Shown here: piece after piece, positions 41,903-50,754 of the stretch | How the letters are laid out: every line of letters starts with the position of its first letter | How positions within the stretch are numbered: the stretch's first letter is position 1 | From: JADLGH01 sp964586675 | GTDB taxonomy: Bacteria > Desulfobacterota_D > UBA1144 > Nemesobacterales > UBA2774 | DNA length: 64,000 nucleotides | Reading direction: 5' to 3' | NCBI GenBank assembly: GCA_964586675.1 | Contig: CAZPHQ010000002.1 | Span: forward strand, 62,001-126,000 | Made by a program: the position numbers and the translations under genes | The notes under the pieces: model-generated | Database searches by the model: none | The model's input: only the letters and a program-made list of their open reading frames with translations | What the model was told of the DNA's origin: nothing

Positions 41903-44131
41903 TTACGGCTTGAACCACCTGAGACGGTTCGCGTTCGTTACGACCGTGAAGGACGAAAGGGCCATCGCCGCGCCCGCTATTATCGGATTGAGAAGCATCC
42001 CCGTAAACGGGAAAAGCACCCCGGCCGCGACCGGTATCGCGAGCGTGTTGTAGGCGAACGCGCCGAAGAGGTTCTCTTTTATATTCCTCACCGTGGCGTT
42101 CGATATCCTGATCGCGTCGGCGACGCCGTGGAGCGAGCCCCGCATCAGAGTGATATCGGCGCTCTCTATCGCGACGTCCGTTCCGCTTCCGATGGCGAAG
42201 CCGACGTCGGCCCCGGCGAGCGCCGGGGCGTCGTTTATGCCGTCGCCGACCATTCCTACCCTCTCTCCCCTCGCCCGGAGCTTCGAAATCTCGCCGGCCT
42301 TTCCGTCGGGGAGAATTTCTGCTATGAATTCGTCGATGCCCGTTTCCTTTGCCACGGCCTCGGCCGTGACGCGGTTGTCTCCTGTGAGCATGATAACCTT
42401 GAGGCCCATCTTTCGGAGCCTTTCTACGGCCGTTTTCGAATCGGGCTTTAACGGGTCTGATATCCCCAGGAGGCCCGCGAGCGTGCCGCCCGACGCGAGG
42501 AAGACTACCGTTTTGCCAGTTCGCGAGAGCTCTTCCGCGCGGGCCTCGCCGTCTCCGAGTGAGACGCCGCTCTCTTTCATGAGTTTTTTGTTGCCAAGGA
42601 GGACTGTCTTCCCGTCGTAGATGGCCTTGACGCCGTGGCCTGAGACGGCCTCGAACGAGGTTACTTCTTTCGCGGGCAGGTTCTTCGATTTAGCCGCTTC
42701 GAGCACTGCCTCCGCGAGCGGGTGCTCGGAGCCGGATTCGAGACCCGCGGCGAGTGAGAGGACTTCGTCTTCGTTCATTCCGCCCGAGGGCTCGACCGCC
42801 GTTACGACCGGCTTTCCCTGAGTTATCGTGCCTGTCTTGTCGAGGACTATCGCGGTGAGCTTCCCCGCCTGCTGGAGCGCGTCGCCCTTTCTTATGAGGA
42901 CACCGTATTCCGCAGCCTTGCCGACGCCGACCATGACTGATATGGGGGTTGCGAGCCCGAGCGCGCAGGGGCAGGCGATTATGAGGACCGCCATGGCCGT
43001 TACGAGCATGTAGGTCAATTTCGGCTCGGGGCCGAAGTTAAACCACGCGAGGAGCGTGAACACTGTTGCGAGAAGGACCGACGGGACGAATATGCCCGAG
43101 ACCCTGTCGGCGAGCCGCCCTATCTCGGGCTTCGAGCTCTGGGCCTTTCTTACCATTTCGATGATGCGGGCGAGCGCCGTTTCCTCGCCGACGCGGGTGG
43201 CCCTGAAGAGAAAGCTCCCGGATTTGTTTATAGTGCCGCCGACGACATCGTCCCCTGCCCCTTTTTCGGCCGGCATCGGCTCGCCTGTGAGCATGGACTC
43301 GTCGACCTGGGAGGAGCCTTCGGTTATAGCGCCGTCCACTGGAATTTTTTCGCCCGGACGGACGCGGACTATATCGCCCATGGCTACATCCGAAATCGGG
43401 ACGTCTATCTCGCTCCCGTTCCTTACGACCCTGGCCGTTCTCGGCTTTAAGCCTATAAGGCGTTTTATGGCTTCCGACGTTTTGCCGCGCGCCCTCATTT
43501 CGAGCGCAGCGCCGAGGTCTATCAGAGCGATGATGAGCGCCGCCGTTTCGAAGTAGAGATGTCCGGCGAGATCGCCGACGGCGTTCGGAAAGAGGACTAC
43601 GAATGTCGAGTAGAGCCATGCTACGCCCGTTCCTATCGCGACGAGGGTGTCCATGTTGGCGTTGTGATTGCGGAAGGATTTTAAAGCGCCGGTGAAGAAC
43701 CTGCCTCCGCCGTATACCAGGACGAAGAGAGTGAGGAGCGACACGATGCCCCAGGCTATCCTTCCAGCCGTCGAGTCGAGCATCGGAAGTACGTGAAACA
43801 TGCTGACTACGAATATGACGGCGCTAATGACGCCGGAGATTATCGTGCGCTTGAGAAGGTCGCGGTATAGGGCGGCCTCTTCGCCTTCCTTTTCGGAGTC
43901 GGAGTCTTCACCCTTGAGAACCGAGGCGGTGTACCCCGCGCCGCCGACCGCGGAGACGAGCGCATCGGGCGATACGTCGCCTGTGACCGTTGCCGTTTTG
44001 TCGGCGAAATTGACCTCCGCCGATTTTACGCCTGAGAGCGAGCCGAGGGTTCTCTGGACCGTGTCGACGCACCCGGCGCAGCTCATGTCTTTTATGTGAA
44101 GCCTGTGTGTCGTTTCGTTTACGGGTTTCAT
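41903..44131 (-). CDS. copA: Copper-exporting P-type ATPase
   Basis: This 742-residue P1B-ATPase pumps Cu(I) out of the cytoplasm. It has one N-terminal metal-binding domain with Cys18-x-x-Cys21 (SCAGC). The intramembrane CPC motif lies in IIACPCALGLATP, and phosphorylation Asp in DKTGT. The hinge is MVGDGINDAPAL and the actuator motif is TGEP. It shares an operon with the cupredoxin gene. No CueR/CsoR-type regulator is adjacent, so copper control lies elsewhere. Confidence 0.96.
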   Translation of the reverse strand: MKPVNETTHRLHIKDMSCAGCVDTVQRTLGSLSGVKSAEVNFADKTATVTGDVSPDALVSAVGGAGYTASVLKGEDSDSEKEGEEAALYRDLLKRTIISGVISAVIFVVSMFHVLPMLDSTAGRIAWGIVSLLTLFVLVYGGGRFFTGALKSFRNHNANMDTLVAIGTGVAWLYSTFVVLFPNAVGDLAGHLYFETAALIIALIDLGAALEMRARGKTSEAIKRLIGLKPRTARVVRNGSEIDVPISDVAMGDIVRVRPGEKIPVDGAITEGSSQVDESMLTGEPMPAEKGAGDDVVGGTINKSGSFLFRATRVGEETALARIIEMVRKAQSSKPEIGRLADRVSGIFVPSVLLATVFTLLAWFNFGPEPKLTYMLVTAMAVLIIACPCALGLATPISVMVGVGKAAEYGVLIRKGDALQQAGKLTAIVLDKTGTITQGKPVVTAVEPSGGMNEDEVLSLAAGLESGSEHPLAEAVLEAAKSKNLPAKEVTSFEAVSGHGVKAIYDGKTVLLGNKKLMKESGVSLGDGEARAEELSRTGKTVVFLASGGTLAGLLGISDPLKPDSKTAVERLRKMGLKVIMLTGDNRVTAEAVAKETGIDEFIAEILPDGKAGEISKLRARGERVGMVGDGINDAPALAGADVGFAIGSGTDVAIESADITLMRGSLHGVADAIRISNATVRNIKENLFGAFAYNTLAIPVAAGVLFPFTGMLLNPIIAGAAMALSSFTVVTNANRLRWFKP

Positions 44132-44211
44132 GCCATCTCCGTTTTTAGTCTATACAGACGGCCGAACGGTGAAAAAAGACGCAAAAAATCTTTGCTCCGG
44201 CCGGGCCGCTA

Positions 44212-45303
44212 TCAGGCCCTCGCCCTCTTGCCCGACATCGCGGCCTGTATTCTCATGTACTCGCCGACGTTGTCCATCGTGAGAAGGCCGACCAGGTTAC
44301 CGTTCCTTACGACAGGGACAGTCACGAGGTCTTTCGAATGAAGGCGTGTGAACGCCGTCTCGAGCATGTCGCCAGGGTCGAGCACGTCGAACTCGCGGCG
44401 CATAATCCGGTTGACAGGGGCGTTCTCACCAAACTCGGAGAGCCCTTTTATCAGGTCCTGGTGCGATACCATGCCGACAATTCCGAAGCCGTCCGAAACG
44501 GGAAAATCCTGCTGCGAGCCCGACATGGTGAGCTCGATAAGGCGGCTCAGGGCGTCGTCGGGGCTTACGGTTTTGAAATCGGTCAGCATGGCCTTTTCGA
44601 CCGGCACGCCCCCGAGCGCCGACCTGACCTTGACCATTGTGGATTCCTGCGCCGCCCCTATCCACACGAAGAGGGCTATGAAGACGAGGAACGGGTTCGT
44701 GAAAAGGCCTATGAATCCGAAAAGGAGCGCGATGCCCTGCCCTATCGTCGCTGCCGTTTGAGTGGCGCGCGTGTAGTCTGTTTTGAGGGCCAGAAGCGCC
44801 CTCAGCACCCTTCCGCCGTCCATCGGGAACGCGGGGATGAGGTTGAAGACGACGAGGAAAATGTTGACGAACATGAGGCGCTCGGCGAAGGAGCCCTGTG
44901 TCATCGTCAGATCGCTTAACGGGCTCAGGCCCCGCGTGAGGACGAGCCAGAGATAGAGAACGGCGGCTATGGCGACGTTGACGGCCGGACCGGCGAGGGC
45001 GACCTTGAGCTCCTGCATCGGGTCGTCGGGCATGCGCTCTAACCGCGCGACGCCGCCTATGGGAAGGAGGGTGATGTCGCGCGTTTTGATGCCGTAGCGG
45101 CGGGCCGTGAGCGCGTGGCCGTACTCATGAAGGACTACGCATAAAAAGAGCGCGAGGACGAAGATCACCCCGCCTATGATGGACCCGACGGTTTCGCCGC
45201 TCGTCCAGTGAACGAGGACGACCCACGCAATGATGAGAAGGAAGGTCGCGTGGATGTAGACCGGAATACCGCCGAAGACTCCAAGCTTCCAGGACCATTT
45301 CAT
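44212..45303 (-). CDS. Site-2 protease family zinc metalloprotease with CBS domains
   Basis: This 363-residue membrane protein cuts substrates inside the bilayer. The zinc motif HEYGH is at 59-63, with the partner Asp in FPMDGGRVLRA (about 169). Six hydrophobic segments precede two CBS domains (about 215-355), which bind adenyl nucleotides and may regulate the protease. This is the rhomboid-independent RIP/S2P group 3 layout. Its client is unknown. It lies upstream of copA by 80 nt. Confidence 0.92.
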   Translation of the reverse strand: MKWSWKLGVFGGIPVYIHATFLLIIAWVVLVHWTSGETVGSIIGGVIFVLALFLCVVLHEYGHALTARRYGIKTRDITLLPIGGVARLERMPDDPMQELKVALAGPAVNVAIAAVLYLWLVLTRGLSPLSDLTMTQGSFAERLMFVNIFLVVFNLIPAFPMDGGRVLRALLALKTDYTRATQTAATIGQGIALLFGFIGLFTNPFLVFIALFVWIGAAQESTMVKVRSALGGVPVEKAMLTDFKTVSPDDALSRLIELTMSGSQQDFPVSDGFGIVGMVSHQDLIKGLSEFGENAPVNRIMRREFDVLDPGDMLETAFTRLHSKDLVTVPVVRNGNLVGLLTMDNVGEYMRIQAAMSGKRARA

Positions 45304-45511
45304 CGATGTTACCCCCGCGCGCTTTATCCCGGCGCGCTGTTTGTGACGCTTCCCCCGCCCTGAATACGGGCTCCGGACGCGCGGACGGCGGGCCGGAGCG
45401 GCGGCTTGCCGCTATATAGATTAATATACACTAAAGCCCGAATCACGCGGAGCTTGGGACCTCCGGGCGGGACCGGAGAATTCAGGCTATTCATTTTATA
45501 TCTGAAATATG

Positions 45512-45520
45512 GTATATACT
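45512..45520 (+). promoter_or_regulatory. -10/operator-like site of a leaderless gene
   Basis: The palindrome GTATATAC (45512-45519) overlaps TATACT (45515-45520). Transcription would start at about 45527, the A of the following ATG. The -35 is not convincing. The gene encodes a small DNA-binding-type protein, so autoregulation is possible. Confidence 0.4.
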
Positions 45521-45526
45521 TAAAAT

Positions 45527-45739
45527 ATGACTACCCGGAAGAAGGAAGCCAGGAAGAAAGAGACGCTCGACAAGGCTATATACGTCAAGGCCTCGCAGGA
45601 ATTCGTCGACATGCTGAACGAATCGCAGTGGCACCTGCAGATGAGGCCGGCGCAGATAGTGAGGGAAGCGGTCTACGAATATCTCAAGCGCCACCTCCCG
45701 AAGGAAGCCAGGGACAGGTATTTCAAGACGGTCAAGTAA
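45527..45739 (+). CDS. Small ribbon-helix-helix-like protein
   Basis: This 70-residue basic protein has an N-terminal Lys/Arg run, then KAIYVKASQEFVDMLNE as strand and helix, and MRPAQIVREAVYEYLKRHL as second helix. This is the pattern of MetJ/Arc or CopG-type repressors. The ATG has no ribosome site, and a -10 box lies 7 nt before it. No toxin gene is adjacent. Target genes are unknown. It stands alone between a protease and a phosphatase gene. Confidence 0.65.
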   Translation: MTTRKKEARKKETLDKAIYVKASQEFVDMLNESQWHLQMRPAQIVREAVYEYLKRHLPKEARDRYFKTVK

Positions 45740-45875
45740 ACCCCCGAAGCCGCTTACACTTTCCGCGTTAATAAATCCGGTTGTTTCCCCGAGATATCCC
45801 TAAGCCATTCAGACGTCTATATATGAGACCACTGGCGTTATGAAGTATTCTTTACAGAGGCCAAAGGAGAAAGTA

Positions 45876-46469
45876 ATGGGCTCAAAAGCCGTATTCCTCG
45901 ACCGGGACAAGACCATACTTCTTCCCGACGGAGGGGAAAAGTACATTTACAGGGTCGGGGATTTCTATATACCGGGCGACTACGTCAATGCGCTCAAGCT
46001 CCTTTCAGACAGCGGGTACCTCCTGTTCGTCGTAACGAATCAGGGCCGCATCGCCAGCGGGTACCTTACAGAGAAAGATGTAAAAGAGCTCCACGATCAT
46101 CTCGACCTCATACTAGGAAAGCGGGGCGTTCGTATCGCGGAATACGCCTACTGCCCGCACAATCCCTGGGGAAACATTTCGCCTTATAACATGGCCTGTG
46201 AGTGCAGGAAGCCCCGGACGGGGATGATCGACGAGCTTTCAGAAAGGCACGGCATAGACAGGCAGCGCTCGTGGATGGTCGGGGATTCGGACATAGACAT
46301 GATCGCGGGGAAGAGCGCCGGGCTCAGGACGGTGCAGGTGCTCACCGGGTGGGACATATATTCCCATTACGCCGACTTCCTGGAGAAGGATTTCGCGGCC
46401 GCCGCGGAGAGGATAGTGGCTGAGGACGCGGACAGGGAGACCGAAGAGGAAGACCGGCACCCGGGCTAG
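45876..46469 (+). CDS. HAD-family phosphatase, GmhB-like
   Basis: This 197-residue HAD hydrolase opens with catalytic Asp9 and Asp11 in VFLDRDKTI. GmhB-type zinc ligands are present in CPHNP...CECRKP, and motif III/IV in WMVGDSDIDMIAGKSAG. GmhB removes the C7 phosphate from heptose bisphosphate in LPS inner-core synthesis. Histidinol phosphatases share this layout, so the substrate is uncertain. I chose ATG 45876, which has AAGGAG 6 nt upstream. Its stop overlaps the next, convergent gene by 4 nt. Confidence 0.85.
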   Translation: MGSKAVFLDRDKTILLPDGGEKYIYRVGDFYIPGDYVNALKLLSDSGYLLFVVTNQGRIASGYLTEKDVKELHDHLDLILGKRGVRIAEYAYCPHNPWGNISPYNMACECRKPRTGMIDELSERHGIDRQRSWMVGDSDIDMIAGKSAGLRTVQVLTGWDIYSHYADFLEKDFAAAAERIVAEDADRETEEEDRHPG

Positions 46470-46744
46470 TCCCAGCCGGCGTTCTTGTTGAGGTGGTTGT
46501 ACATGACGAACTTGGCCCTTACGCTGTCGTAACCCAGGACTTCAGTGAGGAGACTCATGACGAGCTCCTTGGCCCTCGTGACGTCTTTTGCGCGCAGAGC
46601 GCCTTCCATGTCGCGGAGGTGCTTTTCGAGGAGCTTCGTTTCATATGGCCCGAGCCCTTCCTTTTCGGCTATGCCGCAGACGAGGCCTGTCACCTCCCCG
46701 AGCCTTTCAAGCGCCTTGTCTCCTGTGAAGAAAGGTCCGCTCAT
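46466..46744 (-). CDS. Hypothetical helical protein
   Basis: This 92-residue protein is mostly alpha-helical and charged, without membrane segments. It contains patterns such as LLEKHLRDMEGALRAKD and AKELVMSLLTEVLGYDS. I recognise no family. AGGGG lies 8 nt upstream of the ATG, and a TATACA box with TTATCA 18 nt before it forms a possible promoter. It converges on the GmhB-like gene with a 4-nt overlap. Confidence 0.6.
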   Translation of the reverse strand: MSGPFFTGDKALERLGEVTGLVCGIAEKEGLGPYETKLLEKHLRDMEGALRAKDVTRAKELVMSLLTEVLGYDSVRAKFVMYNHLNKNAGWD

Positions 46745-46939
46745 GCGTTATCCCCTGATTACTGTATATTCTACACAGTTTCGGCCTGATAAGAACCGCC
46801 GTTGCGGGAGCATCGCTTGGCTTCGTGTGGAATCCAGCTCCGGGCGGGAAGCATCGAATGGGGGGTGCGGGATACAGGACGCCGCGCCTGATCGCCGCGA
46901 TCGGGGAGGGATAAATCGAGCCCTTTAAAAGGCGGAAAC

Positions 46940-46955
46940 GGTGATTATATTCACC
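46940..46955 (+). repeat. Dyad at the promoter of a small gene
   Basis: GGTGA and TCACC flank TTATAT, which could be a -10 box. It lies 20 nt before the start of the 76-residue gene and may be an operator. Confidence 0.3.
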
Positions 46956-46974
46956 CTTAGAAGGAGAAAACGAC

Positions 46975-47205
46975 ATGCAAAGAGAAATGAACGGCTTTAC
47001 GGCAACACAGAAAGAAAACGGCTTTCACGTCAATTTTCATGATGAATTGGAAGAGATAGACGTTTCCATCAGCGATCTCAACGAATTCGCGAACAGGTAT
47101 GCGAAGGAGATGCTCGAAGGACGGAAGCCCGAGCTCAACAAGAAGGAAGAGGTTATGTTCTCGCTGTGGGAGATGGTTCTCATACCGAGCGACATAGTCC
47201 ACTGA
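46975..47205 (+). CDS. Hypothetical protein
   Basis: This 76-residue acidic protein has no signal or membrane segment. It has a beta-type start (FTATQKENGFHVNFHDE) and a helical end. AAGGAG lies 9 nt before the ATG. I recognise no family. The preceding 230-nt gap holds only the dyad at 46940-46955. Confidence 0.6.
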   Translation: MQREMNGFTATQKENGFHVNFHDELEEIDVSISDLNEFANRYAKEMLEGRKPELNKKEEVMFSLWEMVLIPSDIVH

Positions 47206-47288
47206 GGGAGCGCGGGAGCCATGGGCATCGTAAAATCCGGGAAATCCGAGCGTGAAAAATCAGGCGGGCGGGAAATCGGGCCTCAGGG

Positions 47289-47720
47289 TCATTTCGTGCC
47301 TGCGTATCTGCACGCCATGGCGGAAATCTTGGCCCCGAGAGATTCGTCGGGCTTGTATTCTTCCTTCACCCTTTCATCGCTTTTCCCTGTCATCATACCT
47401 TCGGTATTGTAGTATTCCTCTCCGAGACGGTAAAGAGCTCTGTCGAAACAGTTGACTTCCCAGTACCCTGTCTGGCGTGTGAACTTCTCGCCGGACTTCC
47501 CGGACTTGTAGGCGTCGTAACGTATCCAGAATTTCCTGATGTCGTTGTTGTCGTTCCTTTCTATGCTCTTGAGGTCCATGTAAACGGACACAGGTATTTC
47601 GTTTTCGTCGGGAATATTTGCGACGAACTTCCAGTTGGAATCGGCTCCGGACTCGCCCGTACACGAAATAATGAGCGCGTACGAGAGCGCGGCGAGAAGT
47701 AGGACTGCCGCGATTTTCAT
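47289..47720 (-). CDS. Surface-adhesin-E-like lipoprotein
   Basis: This 143-residue protein starts with a signal segment and a lipobox ending LIISC (Cys20). The mature part has WKFVANIPDENEIPVSVYMDLKSIER and RKFWIRYDAYKSG, then two Cys (NCFDRALY and MACRY). This layout matches the adhesin-E/CNP1-like families of small secreted beta proteins. Its start overlaps the stop of a paralogous gene upstream (ATGA). Function is unknown. Confidence 0.68.
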   Translation of the reverse strand: MKIAAVLLLAALSYALIISCTGESGADSNWKFVANIPDENEIPVSVYMDLKSIERNDNNDIRKFWIRYDAYKSGKSGEKFTRQTGYWEVNCFDRALYRLGEEYYNTEGMMTGKSDERVKEEYKPDESLGAKISAMACRYAGTK

Positions 47721-48166
47721 GGTTGTGAGCCGCCTTTAGCTTTCCGGTTAACGGAATCGCAGACGTAGCCGAGCACGGCCTCGCTGATCGTTTCGGGAAC
47801 CACCGGCTTGAATTCGGACGCCGAGCCGGGGGTGTAGTTGTCGACCACGGAGCCGTCGGGGGCATAGAAGACGGCCTCGACGTTGGAGTCTGTCCGCGTG
47901 GCGCAGTCGACCGCCTTGCCTATGGTTACTCTTATATAGGACTTGCCCGACGGGAGCGGCTGCTCTTCGTAAAAGACGTGTCCCTGCCAGAACCTCGTCT
48001 TGCCGTCGACCGTTCTTATGCTTTGAGTGTCTATGAAGACGTCGAAGCGGGAGGAGTCTTCGAGTGTGCCGTAACCGACGGGAGTCCATTCGACGGAGAG
48101 CGCGGCGGAGCCGGCCGCTGCGGAAAATGCGGCGGCGAGAAAGAGGATGCGGACGAGGTTCTTCAT
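47717..48166 (-). CDS. Surface-adhesin-E-like secreted protein
   Basis: This 149-residue protein has a cleavable-type signal peptide (residues 1-24). The mature part shares with its neighbour the pattern W-x-P-V-G...FDVFIDTQSIR, FWQGHVFYEE, DCATRT and GYVCDSV. The two look like tandem duplicates within a two-gene operon. Two conserved cysteines probably form a disulfide. It follows the AGCS gene by 77 nt. Function is unknown. Confidence 0.68.
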   Translation of the reverse strand: MKNLVRILFLAAAFSAAAGSAALSVEWTPVGYGTLEDSSRFDVFIDTQSIRTVDGKTRFWQGHVFYEEQPLPSGKSYIRVTIGKAVDCATRTDSNVEAVFYAPDGSVVDNYTPGSASEFKPVVPETISEAVLGYVCDSVNRKAKGGSQP

Positions 48167-48243
48167 GGATGTGTTCAGAGCCTATATTTTAGCCAAAAAA
48201 ACGCGCGCACGGAAACCCGGCTTTCCGGGACGGAGGGCCCGCC

Positions 48244-49605
48244 TCAACCCCTGAGGCGCGCGAGCTCGCCGGGCAGGTATTTTTTCGTTTCCTCGACCAC
48301 GACCTTCGAGAGGCCGAGGAGGCCGACCAGGTTCGGGAAGGCCATGAGGCCGTTCATGATATCGGCGAACGCCCAGACGATCTCGAGCTTGACCACCGCC
48401 CCGAGGAATACGGCCAGTGTGAAGGCAATCCTGTAGGGCTTTACCACCCCTTCCTTGAAGAGATATTCGACGGCCTTTTCGCCGAAGTAGCTCCATCCGA
48501 CGAGTGTCGCGTAGGCAAAGAAAGCGAGGCTGACGGAGACGATTGTGGAGCCGATTACAGGCGAGGTGCCGCTTTCGTAGGCGAGGGATGCGAGACGGGA
48601 GCCTGTTTCACCGCTCGTCCATACGCCGCTCGCTATGATGACGATGCCGGTGAAGGTACAGCCGATTATCGTATCGATGAAGGTCTGCGTCATGGAGACG
48701 AGGGCCTGACTGACGGGATTCGCCGTCTTGGCCGCCGCGGCCGCTATCGGGGAGCTGCCGAGCCCCGCTTCGTTCGAGAAGATGCCCCTCGCGACGCCTA
48801 TGCGCATCGTTTGGGCGATAGTAGTGCCGAGGAACCCTCCGGCGGCGGCTGGAGTTGAAAAGGCATAATAGAAGACCTGGTAGAAGGCATTCAGGATATT
48901 ATCGCGGAATTCTATCAGGGAAATTATGGAGCCGATTATAAAGAATATGAGCATGAACGGGACTATCATGCCGGTGGCCTTGGCTATGCTCTTGATGCCC
49001 CCGAGTATGACGATGCCGGTCCCTATGCACAGCACCAGGCCCGTTATCCACACGGGCACGTGGAAAGCGCCTTCGAGCGCATGAGCCACCGAATTCGACT
49101 GGACCATGTTGCCTATGCCGAACGTAGCGAGCATTGTGAACACGGCGAAAACGGCGCCGAGCCGCTTGAATCCGAGGCCCTTCGAGAGATAGTACATGGG
49201 GCCGCCGCTCATCGTGCCGAACTTGTCGACTTCTCTATACTTTACGGCGAGGACGGATTCAGAATATTTGCTGGCCATGCCGAGGAAGCCTGTGACCCAC
49301 ATCCAGAATAGCGCGCCGGGGCCGCCTATCGCTATAGCAGTGGCTACGCCTGCGATGTTGCCTACGCCGATAGTGGCCGAGAGGGCCGTCATGAGGGCCT
49401 GGAAATGGGAGATGTCTCCCTGGACGTCGTGCTCCTGGTATTTCTTGAGGAACGCCAGCTTGAGCGCGGGAACGAGGGCCCAAATCTGGAGGCCCCGGAG
49501 GAGTATGGTGAGATATATGCCTGTACCGAGGAGAAGAAATATGAGTGGGAGCCCCCACACGTAGCCGCTTATTTCTACAAGAATCTCCGCTATTCGCTCG
49601 TGCAT
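48244..49605 (-). CDS. AGCS-family alanine/glycine:cation symporter
   Basis: This 453-residue protein has about ten or eleven membrane segments and takes up alanine or glycine with sodium. Family motifs are HFQALMTALSATIGVGNIAGVATAI near residue 67, GGPGALFWMWVTGFLGMASKYSE and TMSGGPMYYLSKGLG, and IFSNEAGLGSSPIAAAAA further on. Length is usual. A candidate promoter lies in the divergent gap with moxR. Confidence 0.93.
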   Translation of the reverse strand: MHERIAEILVEISGYVWGLPLIFLLLGTGIYLTILLRGLQIWALVPALKLAFLKKYQEHDVQGDISHFQALMTALSATIGVGNIAGVATAIAIGGPGALFWMWVTGFLGMASKYSESVLAVKYREVDKFGTMSGGPMYYLSKGLGFKRLGAVFAVFTMLATFGIGNMVQSNSVAHALEGAFHVPVWITGLVLCIGTGIVILGGIKSIAKATGMIVPFMLIFFIIGSIISLIEFRDNILNAFYQVFYYAFSTPAAAGGFLGTTIAQTMRIGVARGIFSNEAGLGSSPIAAAAAKTANPVSQALVSMTQTFIDTIIGCTFTGIVIIASGVWTSGETGSRLASLAYESGTSPVIGSTIVSVSLAFFAYATLVGWSYFGEKAVEYLFKEGVVKPYRIAFTLAVFLGAVVKLEIVWAFADIMNGLMAFPNLVGLLGLSKVVVEETKKYLPGELARLRG

Positions 49606-49636
49606 CTAAACTCCTGCCATTATCTTTTGGAACCAC

Positions 49637-49666
49637 AACATATCACATTTTGTCCCGGAATGTAAA
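49637..49666 (-). promoter_or_regulatory. Candidate AGCS promoter
   Basis: TTTACA (49666-49661) and TATGTT (49642-49637) are 18 nt apart on the minus strand, about 32 nt before the start codon. TTTTGGAA and TTCCAAAA repeats flank the divergent region. Confidence 0.4.
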
Positions 49667-49720
49667 TCCTCGCGATTAAATGAAACCTGTTTCCAAAATG
49701 GACGCGCCGGGGCGTCATTA

Positions 49721-49749
49721 TTGCAAAAAAAACAGCGCTTATGTACAAT
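49721..49749 (+). promoter_or_regulatory. moxR promoter
   Basis: TTGCAA (49721-49726) and TACAAT (49744-49749) are exactly 17 nt apart. Transcription would start at about 49756. This rules out the in-frame ATG at 49741, which lies inside the promoter. Confidence 0.7.
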
Positions 49750-49791
49750 TATTGTCAGCTAGAGGAAACATACCGGAGGCAAAACCTAAGT

Positions 49792-50754
49792 ATGAGCACA
49801 CAGAATCCGTTCGTAGCCCTGAAAGAAGAAATGGACAAGCTGGTGGTGGGGCACGAGGAAGTGAAGATATCGCTCCTTCTCGGCGTGATAGCGAGGGAGC
49901 ATATATATGTGGAGGGGCCGCCCGGAACCGCGAAGACGATGCTCGCGGAAATCATCTCGGGGGCTGCGCAGCTCAGATTCTTCTTCTATCAGCTCCACAG
50001 GGACACGAGGCTCTCCGAGCTTCTGGGAGACCTCGTAATATCTAAAGAGCAGACCGAGAACGGGGAAGTCATAAAGCAGCAGGTCGTCAAGGGAGGAATC
50101 CTGACGGCCGAAATCTGCCTTCTGGACGACATATCCCGCGCGCCGGGGGAATCGCTCAACGTACTTTTACGAATACTCAACGAAAGAAAATTCTTCGACG
50201 ATCACATTCCGCTCCTGACGGCCATCGCGACGAGTAACCCGACGGCCGACGAGTATTACAACGAGCCGCTCGACCCTGCGAACCTGGACAGGTTCGTTCT
50301 CCAGATAAACGCCCAGGGCCTTTCCTATGGAAAGAGATGGGACGAGGCGAGAGAGGTCATAAAGCTCTACACCGAGAGGCCGGCGGAGTACGAAGTGCCG
50401 GCGAGGGTCAGCAAGGAAGTCTTCGACGAGTATTACAAGAAGCTCGGGAACGTCGGCATTCCGCAGGAAGTGCAGGAGGCGCTCGCCAACTTCGTGGCCA
50501 CCCTTATAGAGGACTACGGCTGCAACGAGTCGAACTCCATGATCTCCGACAGGACGTTCTTCGTGAAATCGCTAAAGATAATGAGGTCTCACGCGCTTCT
50601 ACACGACAGGGAGGTCTGCACGCTCGAAGACCTGAACGCCCTTAAATACATGACTGCTTTCAGGATCCCCGAAGAAATATTCCTCCAGCTCGACCAGATA
50701 TTGGAGGACCTCACGTCTAAAAAAAAAAAGACAGGGACCGGGGGAACGAGCTAG
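49792..50754 (+). CDS. MoxR-type AAA+ ATPase
   Basis: This protein of about 320 residues has the AAA+ core: Walker A GPPGTAKT, Walker B ICLLDDISRAP, sensor-1 IATSNPT, and an arginine-bearing DPANLDRFVLQI. MoxR ATPases act as chaperones, often with a VWA-domain partner, in maturing enzymes or envelope complexes. I start at ATG 49792 because the promoter overlaps the earlier ATG. The last codons read Lys x4 over an 11-A run, then stop. A -1 shift there would continue into the downstream VWA frame (see frameshift site). Confidence 0.92.
   Translation: MSTQNPFVALKEEMDKLVVGHEEVKISLLLGVIAREHIYVEGPPGTAKTMLAEIISGAAQLRFFFYQLHRDTRLSELLGDLVISKEQTENGEVIKQQVVKGGILTAEICLLDDISRAPGESLNVLLRILNERKFFDDHIPLLTAIATSNPTADEYYNEPLDPANLDRFVLQINAQGLSYGKRWDEAREVIKLYTERPAEYEVPARVSKEVFDEYYKKLGNVGIPQEVQEALANFVATLIEDYGCNESNSMISDRTFFVKSLKIMRSHALLHDREVCTLEDLNALKYMTAFRIPEEIFLQLDQILEDLTSKKKKTGTGGTS
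50703..50730 (+). other. Candidate -1 frameshift/slippage site joining moxR to vwa
   Basis: GGAGG (50703-50707) precedes an 11-A run (50719-50729) followed by G. In the moxR frame the end of the run reads A AAA AAG (50724-50730), the classical bacterial slippery heptamer. Slipping back one base leads at GAC 50730 directly into the VWA frame, which is open for 67 codons before its first ATG. A TAA blocks that frame just upstream, so no earlier start exists. One extra A by transcript slippage gives the same fusion. A homopolymer sequencing error is the main alternative. Confidence 0.6.

Noticed and set aside
49741..49791. Earlier in-frame ATG for the MoxR ATPase
   Set aside because: It lies between the -35 and -10 of a good promoter (TTGCAA-17-TACAAT), so it would not be in the mRNA.
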